Source of the DNA: Spirochaetales bacterium
Lineage (GTDB): Bacteria; Spirochaetota; Spirochaetia; DSM-27196; SKKC01
Assembly: GCA_007121695.1 (NCBI GenBank)
Contig: SKKC01000266.1
Location: 1-5,419, forward strand
Direction: 5' to 3'
DNA: 5,419 nt
Within the stretch, counting starts at the first letter, position 1, and each line of letters opens with the position of its first letter. Below are positions 1 to 5,419 of the stretch, piece by piece. The notes beneath the pieces are model-generated. The model saw nothing but the letters and a program-made list of their open reading frames with translations. It searched no databases and was not told where the DNA came from. A program made the position numbers and the translations under genes.

Positions 1-1166
1 GCGAAAATGCCGCCCCAGTACAGAAATGACACAACAAGACCTATTCCGAAGCCCACCGCGCGTGCACTCTTCCTCGCGCGTATTCCGACCGGAAACGCAA
101 AAATTACAAAGGCGAGACACGCGGCAGGTATCGAGAATTTCTTGTGAAACTCGATGCGATTAACCTGCAGGGTCCGGCTGTGTACGGGACGGTCCCGCTC
201 GGTCACGTATCTGTTCCAGAGGGTCTCGAGTTCGTTTCGCACCTGCCCTGGCGATAGTGTTCCGTCGGTGAATCGCTGCAGCGCTGTAGTGTATCGCATA
301 CGCAGGTCTGAAAACGCACCGGCTGCGATCAGCTCCTGAGCGTCGCGTCGGGACCGGAGATCGCTCTCCTGTGTCCGCACCATGGCAAGAACGTCGACGG
401 AGCTCATTTCACGCGCCGTCGGGTTCTGTATCGAAAATGCGATGTCGCGAAGCAGGATGTTGTAGTTCATACCGGTCGATGTCGAAAAATCGAAGTCCTC
501 GGTGTTTCCGCCAATCGGGTCGTGTACGAACACATCTGACATCCGCAGCGAGATGACTCCTGACTGCGATGAGTCTTCCTGAAGAATCGCCTGACCGGCC
601 GAGATTACGCGTTCCCTGCCCCGTCGACCCGTTTCGATAATCAGCAGCTGCTCGATTGTGCCGTCGGATACGTCTCCGGATACAAGCAGCAGATCCTGGA
701 ACTCCCGTATGGCAAAGGGCTCGAACTCAAGATCCGGATTCGAAAGCACCAGTTCACGGTACCGTCGAACGAGATTCAGGTTTCCCACCGGAAGAAAATA
801 GTCGTTCACGACGAACGATACGAGGGTCAGAAGGATGCCAAGCAGGAAAACCGGCCGGAAGATTCTCGACATGCTGACGCCGGAGGCCCTCATTGCGACG
901 ATTTCGTTGTCGTTCGCAAGCCGTCCAAGTGCCATAAGGCAGCCGAGCAGCGTCCCGAACGGCACCGCGAGCGCGATTATGCTTGGCAGTGAATAGACCA
1001 GCAACATTAGTACATCGAAAACCGGCACCTGTTTTTCCAGGATGTCCTCGGCGAGCAGAAGAAGCTGGTTAACGAAGAAAATGAAGAAGAAAAAAAGAAA
1101 CGCCACGAAGAACGAAAACAGTAGTTCCCGTCCAACGTAGCGTTCGATACGATGCTTACGACTCAT
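1..1166 (-). CDS. LptF/LptG (YjgP/YjgQ) family permease, 3' end beyond the window
   Basis: Inner-membrane permease of the LptF/LptG family; family members partner with LptB ATPase and LptC to extract lipopolysaccharide or a related glycolipid from the inner membrane. My translation gives 388 codons with no internal stop, open to the left edge. Hydrophobic segments lie at about residues 14-38, 55-80, 102-125, 344-362 and 370 onward. The soluble part at about 130-340 corresponds to the periplasmic beta-jellyroll domain, with an apparently helical, charged stretch at about 252-340 before the fourth membrane helix. The family signature after helix 2 is visible as GRLANDNEIVAMRASGVS (81-98). The ATG start is supported by GGAG at 1175-1178, 8 nt upstream, and lies 30 nt after the pnp stop, so co-transcription with pnp is likely. 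The last membrane helix and C-terminus are missing only because the window ends. I cannot tell LptF from LptG; a paralogue may follow outside the window. Confidence 0.9.
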   Translation of the reverse strand, partial: MSRKHRIERYVGRELLFSFFVAFLFFFFIFFVNQLLLLAEDILEKQVPVFDVLMLLVYSLPSIIALAVPFGTLLGCLMALGRLANDNEIVAMRASGVSMSRIFRPVFLLGILLTLVSFVVNDYFLPVGNLNLVRRYRELVLSNPDLEFEPFAIREFQDLLLVSGDVSDGTIEQLLIIETGRRGRERVISAGQAILQEDSSQSGVISLRMSDVFVHDPIGGNTEDFDFSTSTGMNYNILLRDIAFSIQNPTAREMSSVDVLAMVRTQESDLRSRRDAQELIAAGAFSDLRMRYTTALQRFTDGTLSPGQVRNELETLWNRYVTERDRPVHSRTLQVNRIEFHKKFSIPAACLAFVIFAFPVGIRARKSARAVGFGIGLVVSFLYWGGIF

Positions 1167-1196
1167 GCGGATTGCTCCGTACGAGATACCCTGACA

Positions 1197-3284
1197 TTAA
1201 TTTCTCGGAGTCCGTTCCGGCTCGTCGTAAATCAGGCGGAGATTCGTTCGTCCCATTTTATCTATCTCGATGATTTTCACGGGAACTTCCTGCCCAAGCT
1301 CGAGAATGTCGTTGACCGACTCGACCCGATGCGACGCCATCTTTGAGATGTGACACAGGCCTTCCTTGCCGGGCAGAAACTCGATGAATGCGCCGAAGTC
1401 AACGATGCGACGGACCACACCGTCGTAGGTTTTTCCGACTTCGGGTTCTTCGAGAAGCGACATGAAGGCTGCCTTGGCGGCTTCCGCGCCCGCCTTGTCG
1501 TTGCAGTAAATTGTTACCGTACCGTCGTTCTCGATGTTGGTCTGTACGTCGTGCTTTTCGGAGATGCTCTTGATGGTCTTGCCACCAGGACCGATCATGA
1601 GTCCGATCTTGTCCTGGTCGACCTTGAAACTCATGATTCGCGGTGCGTGCTCGCTGAGTTCCTTTCTTGGTGTCGCAAGCGCTTCATTCATGATGGACAG
1701 AATGTGCATGCGACCTTTTCGGGCCTGCTCGAGCGCGGTTCTCATGACACTCGGGTCGACGTTCGAGAGTTTAATATCCATCTGGAAGGCAGTAATGCCT
1801 TTTTCGGTCCCCGCCACCTTGAAGTCCATGTCGCCAAGCGCGTCTTCTTCTCCGAGAATATCGCTGAGAACAACCGTATTGTCTCCTTCCTGAACGAGAC
1901 CCATGGCGATCCCGGCGACCGGGGCAGAAACAGGTACTCCGGCGTCCATGAGACTCAGTGAGCCTCCGCACACCGTTGCCATTGAACTGGACCCGTTTGA
2001 TTCAAGTACTTCGCTGACGATGCGGGTCGTATACGGAAAAGACTCTTTACCGGGAAGGATGCGCTCGATCGCGCGCAGGGCGAGATGTCCGTGTCCGATT
2101 TCCCGACGTCCCGTGCCCAGACGGCCTGTTTCTCCGACGCTGAAGGGAGGGAAGTTATAATGGAGCATGAAGTTTTCGCGGCGGTCACCTTCGATATCGT
2201 CCAGGATCTGTTCGTCCCGAGCTGTACCAAGTGTGGTCACTGCGAGCGCCTGCGTTTCGCCGCGGGTAAACAGGGCGCTTCCGTGCGTTCGCGGGAGTAC
2301 GCCCACTTCGCAGGTTATTGCCCGAATGTCTTCGGGACCCCTCCCGTCTGTGCGCACCTTTCGCTCGAGAATGCTTTTCCGCAGGATATCCTTTTCCATG
2401 GCGTCCATGATCGCGTAAAAGCCTTTCTCGCCGTGTTCCTCGATCGCGGTGGAGAAATGTTCTGCCGCTTCCTGTACAACCGCGGCGATGGCGCTGTGCC
2501 GTTCGAATTTCCCTTTCACGAACGCTGCTTCTTCCATTTTAGGTCGGACATGCGCTCGAATCTCGTCTGCAACAGGAATTTCGGGTGCGGGAGGCGGAAC
2601 CCGGAGTTTTTCCTTCCCGGCCTGCGCGCGAAGTTCGTCGATCAGGTTGCAGATCTGCTGTATTGGTTCGCGAGCAGCATCTATCGCACCGGCAAGAATC
2701 TCTTCCGAGATCTCAGCGGCGCCGCCTTCCACCATAGTTATTCCCTCACGGGTTCCAGCGACTATGATGTCGAGAAGGCCTTTTTCGATTTCTTCGTATG
2801 TCGGGTTAATAATGTACTGTCCGTCGATCATGGAAACCCGCACCGCTCCAGTGGGACCGTTGAAGGGAATATCCGAAATCGAGACGGCTGCGGATGCCGC
2901 GACCATTCCGAGAACGTCCGGTGGATTGACCGAATCGGCGCTGACGGTGGTCGGCACTATCTGTATGTCGCGTCGAAAGTTCTTGTCGAACAGGGGACGC
3001 ATGGGTCTGTCGACAAGCCTGCAGACGAGTACTTCCTTGTCTTTCGGTCGGCCTTCCCGTTTGAGAAACCCACCGGGGATTTTTCCCGCTGCGTAGTACT
3101 TTTCGTTGTAATCTACCGACAGCGGAAGAAAATCGACGTCCAGTTCCTTGCTTGAGCAGCATACGGTACCAAGCACGGCGCTTCCGCCGTAGGTGGCAAA
3201 TACCGAGCCGTTTGCCTGCTTGGCCATACGACCGGTCTCGATAGTAAGTTCTGTGTTTCCAATACGTGCGCTAACTTTTGTCAT
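1197..3284 (-). CDS. pnp: Polynucleotide phosphorylase (PNPase)
   Basis: Phosphorolytic 3'-5' exoribonuclease that degrades RNA to nucleoside diphosphates and can add tails in reverse; cytoplasmic homotrimer, often part of the degradosome. At 695 aa it is full length for the family (E. coli about 711). Domains in order: first RNase PH domain (about 5-140, with FLKREGRPKDKE at 73-84), the all-helical linker (about 145-305), second RNase PH core (about 311-540), KH domain with GLMIGPGGKTIKSI (561-574), and an S1 domain (about 617-686). The active site looks intact: ESNGSSSMATVCGG (428-441) for phosphate binding and DALGDMDFK (481-489), where D481, D487 and K489 align with E. coli D486, D492 and K494. 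The start is the ATG before TKVSARIGN; the only Shine-Dalgarno-like match, AAGGA at 3297-3301, is 12 nt away, which is long. An intrinsic terminator and a hairpin lie upstream and I see no convincing pnp promoter, so expression may depend on read-through from rpsO. Confidence 0.98.
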   Translation of the reverse strand: MTKVSARIGNTELTIETGRMAKQANGSVFATYGGSAVLGTVCCSSKELDVDFLPLSVDYNEKYYAAGKIPGGFLKREGRPKDKEVLVCRLVDRPMRPLFDKNFRRDIQIVPTTVSADSVNPPDVLGMVAASAAVSISDIPFNGPTGAVRVSMIDGQYIINPTYEEIEKGLLDIIVAGTREGITMVEGGAAEISEEILAGAIDAAREPIQQICNLIDELRAQAGKEKLRVPPPAPEIPVADEIRAHVRPKMEEAAFVKGKFERHSAIAAVVQEAAEHFSTAIEEHGEKGFYAIMDAMEKDILRKSILERKVRTDGRGPEDIRAITCEVGVLPRTHGSALFTRGETQALAVTTLGTARDEQILDDIEGDRRENFMLHYNFPPFSVGETGRLGTGRREIGHGHLALRAIERILPGKESFPYTTRIVSEVLESNGSSSMATVCGGSLSLMDAGVPVSAPVAGIAMGLVQEGDNTVVLSDILGEEDALGDMDFKVAGTEKGITAFQMDIKLSNVDPSVMRTALEQARKGRMHILSIMNEALATPRKELSEHAPRIMSFKVDQDKIGLMIGPGGKTIKSISEKHDVQTNIENDGTVTIYCNDKAGAEAAKAAFMSLLEEPEVGKTYDGVVRRIVDFGAFIEFLPGKEGLCHISKMASHRVESVNDILELGQEVPVKIIEIDKMGRTNLRLIYDEPERTPRN

Positions 3285-3312
3285 AGCTGTTTATTGTCCT
3301 TGTTCGATTCAC

Positions 3313-3340
3313 TTTCTGTGGAATTCGTGTCCGACAGAAA
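3313..3340 (-). promoter_or_regulatory. Hairpin in the pnp 5' leader
   Basis: On the minus strand TTTCTGT (3340-3334) pairs perfectly with ACAGAAA (3319-3313). Inside, after a one-base C bulge, GGA (3332-3330) pairs with TCC (3322-3320) around a 7-nt loop. The outer arm uses the last three T of the upstream terminator tract, so this fold forms only in transcripts that read through. In E. coli a double-stranded pnp leader is cut by RNase III and then used by PNPase to repress itself. This stem is shorter and A/U-rich, so a similar role is only a possibility; it could be incidental. Confidence 0.4.
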
Positions 3341-3379
3341 AAAAAAGCGACCGATCGATTTTCATATTCGACCGGCCGC
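3338..3379 (-). terminator. Rho-independent terminator after rpsO
   Basis: On the minus strand GCGGCCGGTCGA (3379-3368) pairs with TCGATCGGTCGC (3358-3347) as an uninterrupted 12-bp stem containing two G-U wobbles, with a 9-nt loop (3359-3367). It is followed at once by nine T (3346-3338). The stem begins 22 nt after the rpsO stop. There is no T tract after the stem on the plus strand, so it acts in one direction. Because pnp follows without a clear promoter, it probably works as a partial terminator or attenuator that lowers pnp relative to rpsO. Confidence 0.9.
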
Positions 3380-3401
3380 CATGAGACGGGGCGTATGAAC
3401 G

Positions 3402-3671
3402 CTACTTGCGAAGCCCCAGAGTTGCAATGAGCTGTCGGTATCGATCGAGATCGTTCTCACTGAGATATCGAAGCAGTCTTCGCCGTCGACCAACCAGTTT
3501 AAGCAGACCCCGACGTGAGTTGTGGTCCTGCTTGTGCACCTTGAAGTGTTCGGTCAGCTGATCGATTCTTTTCGTGAGCAGGGCAATCTGGACCTCAGTG
3601 TTGCCGGTGTCGGCAGCCCCCGAGCCAAACTGCTCGATGATCTGCTGTTTTTCTTCCTTCAGTAAAGGCAT
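3402..3671 (-). CDS. rpsO: 30S ribosomal protein S15
   Basis: Primary 30S assembly protein that binds the central domain of 16S rRNA (helices 20-22) and helps form an intersubunit bridge. The product is 89 aa, exactly the usual S15 length. It starts MPLLKEEKQQIIEQFG, carries DTGNTEVQIALLT (21-33), the conserved loop HKQDHNSRRGLL (46-57), and ends LGLRK. H42, D49 and S52 match the residues that contact the G-U/G-C motif of 16S rRNA in S15 family members. The frame stays open upstream to a possible ATG at 3785 (127 aa), but that extension is not S15-like and would remove the structured leader. GGAGG at 3683-3687 lies 11 nt before the ATG at 3671 and supports the short form. It has its own promoter upstream and a strong terminator downstream. 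No ribF lies between truB and rpsO, unlike in some related gene orders. Confidence 0.97.
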   Translation of the reverse strand: MPLLKEEKQQIIEQFGSGAADTGNTEVQIALLTKRIDQLTEHFKVHKQDHNSRRGLLKLVGRRRRLLRYLSENDLDRYRQLIATLGLRK

Positions 3672-3846
3672 ATAGACAGTGTCCTCCATGGTATGCCGGT
3701 AGAATACCTGTTGTATATCTGAATACTCGTGAGCGCGTGCCCGCGCATTCTCCGGAGAGTATCCAAACGCCTTTGCATAGCGCACCCTCGAAAAGGCTAC
3801 TCGTTATGCGAAAGCGTTCAGAGCAGGCAGCGATCAAAAATATAGA
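3672..3846 (-). promoter_or_regulatory. Structured rpsO 5' leader, candidate S15 autoregulatory RNA
   Basis: The approximately 175-nt segment between the predicted transcription start (around 3846) and the rpsO ATG folds into several local stems on the minus strand. Stem 1: AACGCTTTCGCATA (3818-3805) with TATGCAAAGGCGTT (3779-3766), 14 positions with one G-U wobble and one C-A mismatch, enclosing a 25-nt loop. Stem 2: GGATACTC (3764-3757) with GAGTATTC (3728-3721), 8 bp with one G-U, enclosing a very stable GCGCG/CGCGC hairpin with a GGCA loop (3746-3733). Stem 3: GGTAT (3708-3704) with ATACC (3694-3690), just ahead of the Shine-Dalgarno site. S15 represses its own mRNA in several bacteria through unrelated leader folds, often using adjacent G-U and G-C pairs, which both stems 1 and 2 contain. 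Binding by S15 is inferred, not shown. No separate gene is supported in this stretch. Confidence 0.55.
3683..3687 (-). promoter_or_regulatory. Shine-Dalgarno site of rpsO
   Basis: GGAGG on the minus strand, 11 nt before the ATG at 3671. It directly follows another in-frame ATG (3690-3688), so it cannot serve that one, which helps fix the 89-aa start. A UCUCC at 3758-3754 in the leader could pair with it (one G-U wobble), which would hide the site; that pairing competes with a local stem and is speculative. Confidence 0.6.
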
Positions 3847-3852
3847 TTGGTA

Positions 3853-3881
3853 ATTATGATGAGGCAGCAGATATCTGTCAA
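3853..3881 (-). promoter_or_regulatory. Sigma-70 type promoter for rpsO
   Basis: On the minus strand a perfect -35 hexamer TTGACA (3881-3876) is followed after exactly 17 nt by CATAAT (3858-3853), five of six matches to the -10 consensus. It begins 7 nt after the truB stop codon, so it lies wholly in the truB-rpsO gap. Transcription would start around 3846, giving rpsO a long leader. It makes rpsO at least partly independent of the infB-rbfA-truB unit. Read-through from truB is still possible, since no terminator is visible after truB. Confidence 0.8.
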
Positions 3882-3888
3882 CAGTCGC

Positions 3889-4794
3889 CTATTGACCGTA
3901 CTCTCCTGGTACGACGAAGCGGTACGAATACCCGGCTTCACCCTGAGTGACGAGAGCGAGAAGACTCCGGTTCCGGTTGAACAACGCGAGTCTGTGGCAG
4001 TTGTCAGCCGAAACGGGTTCTGCAAGCATGTCAGGAGAAAACGGTTTGCCGTGACGTATATCGCGTTCAACGTCCGTACGTATCTCCGCACAGACCATAT
4101 CGTCCAACATGCGCATGACTTCATAGGCTGGGATTACCGACAGGGAAGACTCACCTGAATCGAAGGTTTGACTGTCGTTTACATGAAACCGACCAACCCG
4201 GGTTCGGTGCAGGCTGTGTACGTGTGCGAAAGAACCGCACGCGCGTCCGATATCTCTTGCAAGCGACCGGACATACGTACCGGATCCGCATGCGATACGC
4301 ACAGACAGTTGCGGGCTGGCCCAGGAGAGCACCTCGATCGCGTGCACGCGTACCTGCCTCGCCGGGATCTCCGGTTCGATTCCGTGGCGGGCGAGATCGT
4401 ACGCCCGTTTCCCGTTCACATGTATCGCGCTGTACTTCGGCGGAATCTGCTCGACAGTTCCGATAAACTGCGGCAGCACATGTTTTACCTGATCGAGTTC
4501 CGGTATACGGTCCGTCCGGCACACGACGGTACCCGTCGGATCAAGCGTGTCGGTTTCCGCGCCGAACGTGAATACGGCTTCGTACTCCTTGTCGAGACCG
4601 CTGAGTTCCGGAGCGAGTCGTGTCAGAGGGCCAACGAGAACTACAAGCAGGCCGGTTGCGAAGGGATCAAGCGTCCCTGTATGACCGACTTTCTGCTTCC
4701 GGAAGATCCGTTTGACGGGCGCAAGCGCGCGAAACGATGAAACATCAGCCGGTTTGTTCAGCAGCACCGCTCCAGCTGTCGTATGTGGGTTCAT
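3889..4794 (-). CDS. truB: tRNA pseudouridine(55) synthase TruB
   Basis: Converts U55 in the T loop of tRNAs to pseudouridine and acts as a tRNA folding chaperone; cytoplasmic. The product is 301 aa, normal for bacterial TruB. Near the N-terminus AGAVLLNKPADVSSF (7-21) leads to KVGHTGTLDPFATGLL (35-50), with the catalytic aspartate D43. Further family motifs are TFGAETDTLDPTG (76-88), IPPKYSAIHVNGKRAYDLAR (117-136) and the active-site segment CGSGTYVRSLARDIG (169-183). The remaining ~100 residues form the more variable C-terminal part. The ATG at 4794 lies 22 nt after the rbfA stop and has no strong Shine-Dalgarno match, so translation may be coupled to rbfA. I found no better in-frame start just upstream. 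Confidence 0.97.
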   Translation of the reverse strand: MNPHTTAGAVLLNKPADVSSFRALAPVKRIFRKQKVGHTGTLDPFATGLLVVLVGPLTRLAPELSGLDKEYEAVFTFGAETDTLDPTGTVVCRTDRIPELDQVKHVLPQFIGTVEQIPPKYSAIHVNGKRAYDLARHGIEPEIPARQVRVHAIEVLSWASPQLSVRIACGSGTYVRSLARDIGRACGSFAHVHSLHRTRVGRFHVNDSQTFDSGESSLSVIPAYEVMRMLDDMVCAEIRTDVERDIRHGKPFSPDMLAEPVSADNCHRLALFNRNRSLLALVTQGEAGYSYRFVVPGEYGQ

Positions 4795-4816
4795 GAGGCG
4801 TACGTCCGTGACGCAA

Positions 4817-5158
4817 TTATATGCCGTGACGGTCCATATCCTGGAGAAGTTCCTGGGACTGTCGGACCCGTGTATCCACCACGAAGGTCAGCTTCGGGGT
4901 GGATTTCCACTGAATGTGCTTTGCTATCCCGGCCTGAATAAACCCCGCGGCGGCGTTCAGTCCATCGACGGATGCCTCGAGTTCGGGTTCGGACACGTAG
5001 CCCCCGACCCGCACGGTCGCCGTGCGCAGATCCCGGGTCAGGACAACTTCCTGTATCGTTACGAGTTTGCTGACTCGAGGATCCCGCACGCGTTCCGTCA
5101 GAATCATATCGCTAATGATCTTCTGCAGAAGACGCCCGGCCCGATCAATACGTTCCAT
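4817..5158 (-). CDS. rbfA: 30S ribosome-binding factor RbfA
   Basis: Small KH-like protein that binds immature 30S subunits near the 5' end of 16S rRNA, assists late maturation and is linked to cold adaptation. At 113 aa it has typical length. Matches to the family include the N-terminal helix RIDRAGRLLQKIISDMI (3-19), DPRVSKLVTIQEVVLTRDLRTATVRV from residue 26 (DPR, then the central strand with D43-L44 and A47), GFIQAGIAKHI (72-82) and the C-terminal STPKLTFVVD (86-95). The start is fixed because the infB stop lies in the same frame only three codons upstream. The purine-rich GGGGGAG preceding it sits almost against the ATG, an unusually short spacing. With infB 9 nt upstream and truB 22 nt downstream it belongs to one translation-related operon. 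Confidence 0.95.
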   Translation of the reverse strand: MERIDRAGRLLQKIISDMILTERVRDPRVSKLVTIQEVVLTRDLRTATVRVGGYVSEPELEASVDGLNAAAGFIQAGIAKHIQWKSTPKLTFVVDTRVRQSQELLQDMDRHGI

Positions 5159-5167
5159 GCTCCCCCG

Positions 5168-5419
5168 CTACTTCTTTTCGGTCTTCGCTGCCTTCGTGTT
5201 CTTGACAGGCTCTGAAAGCTTGCGACTGATCTCCTTGATCTGGAACACTTCGATCTCGTCGCCTTCCTTCAGGTCATTCAGATTTGCTATCCCGAGACCG
5301 CACTCGTATCCGGCCTTTACTTCTCGTACGTCGTCCTTGAAGCGTTTGAGCGAGTTGATCTTGCCGGTGAATATTTCTACGCCATCCCGGATAACGTGGG
5401 CCTGTGCGTTGCGCGTCAC
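5168..5419 (-). CDS. infB: Translation initiation factor IF-2, C-terminal end (5' part beyond the window)
   Basis: The last 83 codons of IF2, the GTPase that brings initiator fMet-tRNA to the 30S subunit and promotes subunit joining. The fragment covers most of the C-terminal beta-barrel (C2 domain) that recognises the formylmethionyl end. Visible motifs are RNAQAHVIRDGVEIFTGKI (3-21), SLKRFKDDVREVKAGYECG (23-41) and a GDEIEVF stretch (53-59), all standard for IF2. The first codon seen, GTG at the edge, is an internal valine, not a start. After the usual IF2 end there is a lysine-rich tail of about 20 residues (KLSEPVKNTKAAKTEKK), which looks disordered and is probably lineage-specific. The gene order infB-rbfA-truB confirms the identity. 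Confidence 0.97.
   Translation of the reverse strand: MTRNAQAHVIRDGVEIFTGKINSLKRFKDDVREVKAGYECGLGIANLNDLKEGDEIEVFQIKEISRKLSEPVKNTKAAKTEKK

Noticed and set aside
1350..1961. A 203-codon open frame on the plus strand, antisense to the 3' half of pnp
   Set aside because: It is another shadow of the pnp codon pattern, with no recognisable domain and no promoter or ribosome site that I could support.
2085..3155. A 356-codon open frame on the plus strand, antisense to pnp
   Set aside because: It lies wholly inside the complete, clearly recognisable pnp gene. The protein has no family resemblance, is rich in Phe, Arg and Cys as expected from antisense reading, and has no convincing start context.
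3285..3337. A dedicated sigma-70 promoter for pnp in the gap after the terminator
   Set aside because: The best -10-like hexamer (GACAAT on the minus strand) has no acceptable -35 hexamer at 16-18 nt.
3347..3379. Bidirectional terminator function of the rpsO-pnp stem
   Set aside because: On the plus strand no T tract follows the stem, and there is no plus-strand gene to terminate.
3402..3785. N-terminally extended S15 of 127 aa starting at 3785
   Set aside because: The extra 38 residues are not S15-like, the standard 89-aa form has a Shine-Dalgarno site, and the extension overlaps the stem-loops of the leader.
3595..3837. An 80-codon minus-strand open frame over the rpsO leader, as a possible leader peptide or small gene
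   Set aside because: It runs deep into rpsO in another frame and its sequence is unremarkable; the stem-loops in the stretch explain it better.
4168..4740. A 190-codon open frame on the plus strand opposite truB
   Set aside because: It overlaps truB completely and the translation resembles no protein family; the truB motifs on the minus strand explain the region.

Overview
The window is a stretch of bacterial housekeeping DNA, fully coding on the minus strand. Read in the direction of transcription (from the right edge to the left) it holds: the 3' end of infB (IF2), rbfA, truB, rpsO (S15), pnp (polynucleotide phosphorylase), and the first ~388 codons of an LptF/LptG-type permease that runs off the left edge. 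There are no mobile elements, CRISPR arrays, tRNA or rRNA genes. I see no frameshifts or broken genes. GC content looks to be in the mid-50s by eye. The order infB-rbfA-truB-rpsO-pnp is widespread in bacteria. A LptF/LptG permease directly after pnp recalls, from memory, the layout in spirochaetes such as Treponema, so a free-living or treponeme-like spirochaete is my best guess. This is an inference from gene order and general protein appearance, not a proven assignment. The permease implies a diderm cell envelope.

Region by region (minus strand). At 5419-4817, infB and rbfA are separated by 9 nt, and rbfA is followed 22 nt later by truB (4794-3889). These are tightly packed and probably form the distal part of one nusA-infB-type operon. 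Between truB and rpsO lies the largest non-coding stretch (3672-3888, 217 nt). It starts with a near-consensus sigma-70 promoter (TTGACA, 17 nt, CATAAT) just after the truB stop, followed by a ~175-nt leader with several strong stem-loops ahead of rpsO. rpsO (3671-3402) is followed by a textbook intrinsic terminator (12-bp stem, nine T) and then a small second hairpin in the pnp 5' region. Then come pnp (3284-1197) and, after 30 nt, the permease (1166 to the edge).

How the parts work together: IF2, RbfA, TruB and S15 serve translation initiation, 30S maturation, tRNA modification and 30S assembly. PNPase degrades and tails RNA. The permease is a membrane component of lipopolysaccharide/glycolipid export and probably rides on pnp transcription. 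The most interesting content is regulatory. rpsO has its own promoter and a structured leader that could be an S15 autoregulatory site. pnp sits behind a terminator and a hairpin, suggesting attenuation and/or RNA-processing control analogous to, but not demonstrably homologous with, the E. coli rpsO-pnp region. I found no convincing undescribed protein system here.
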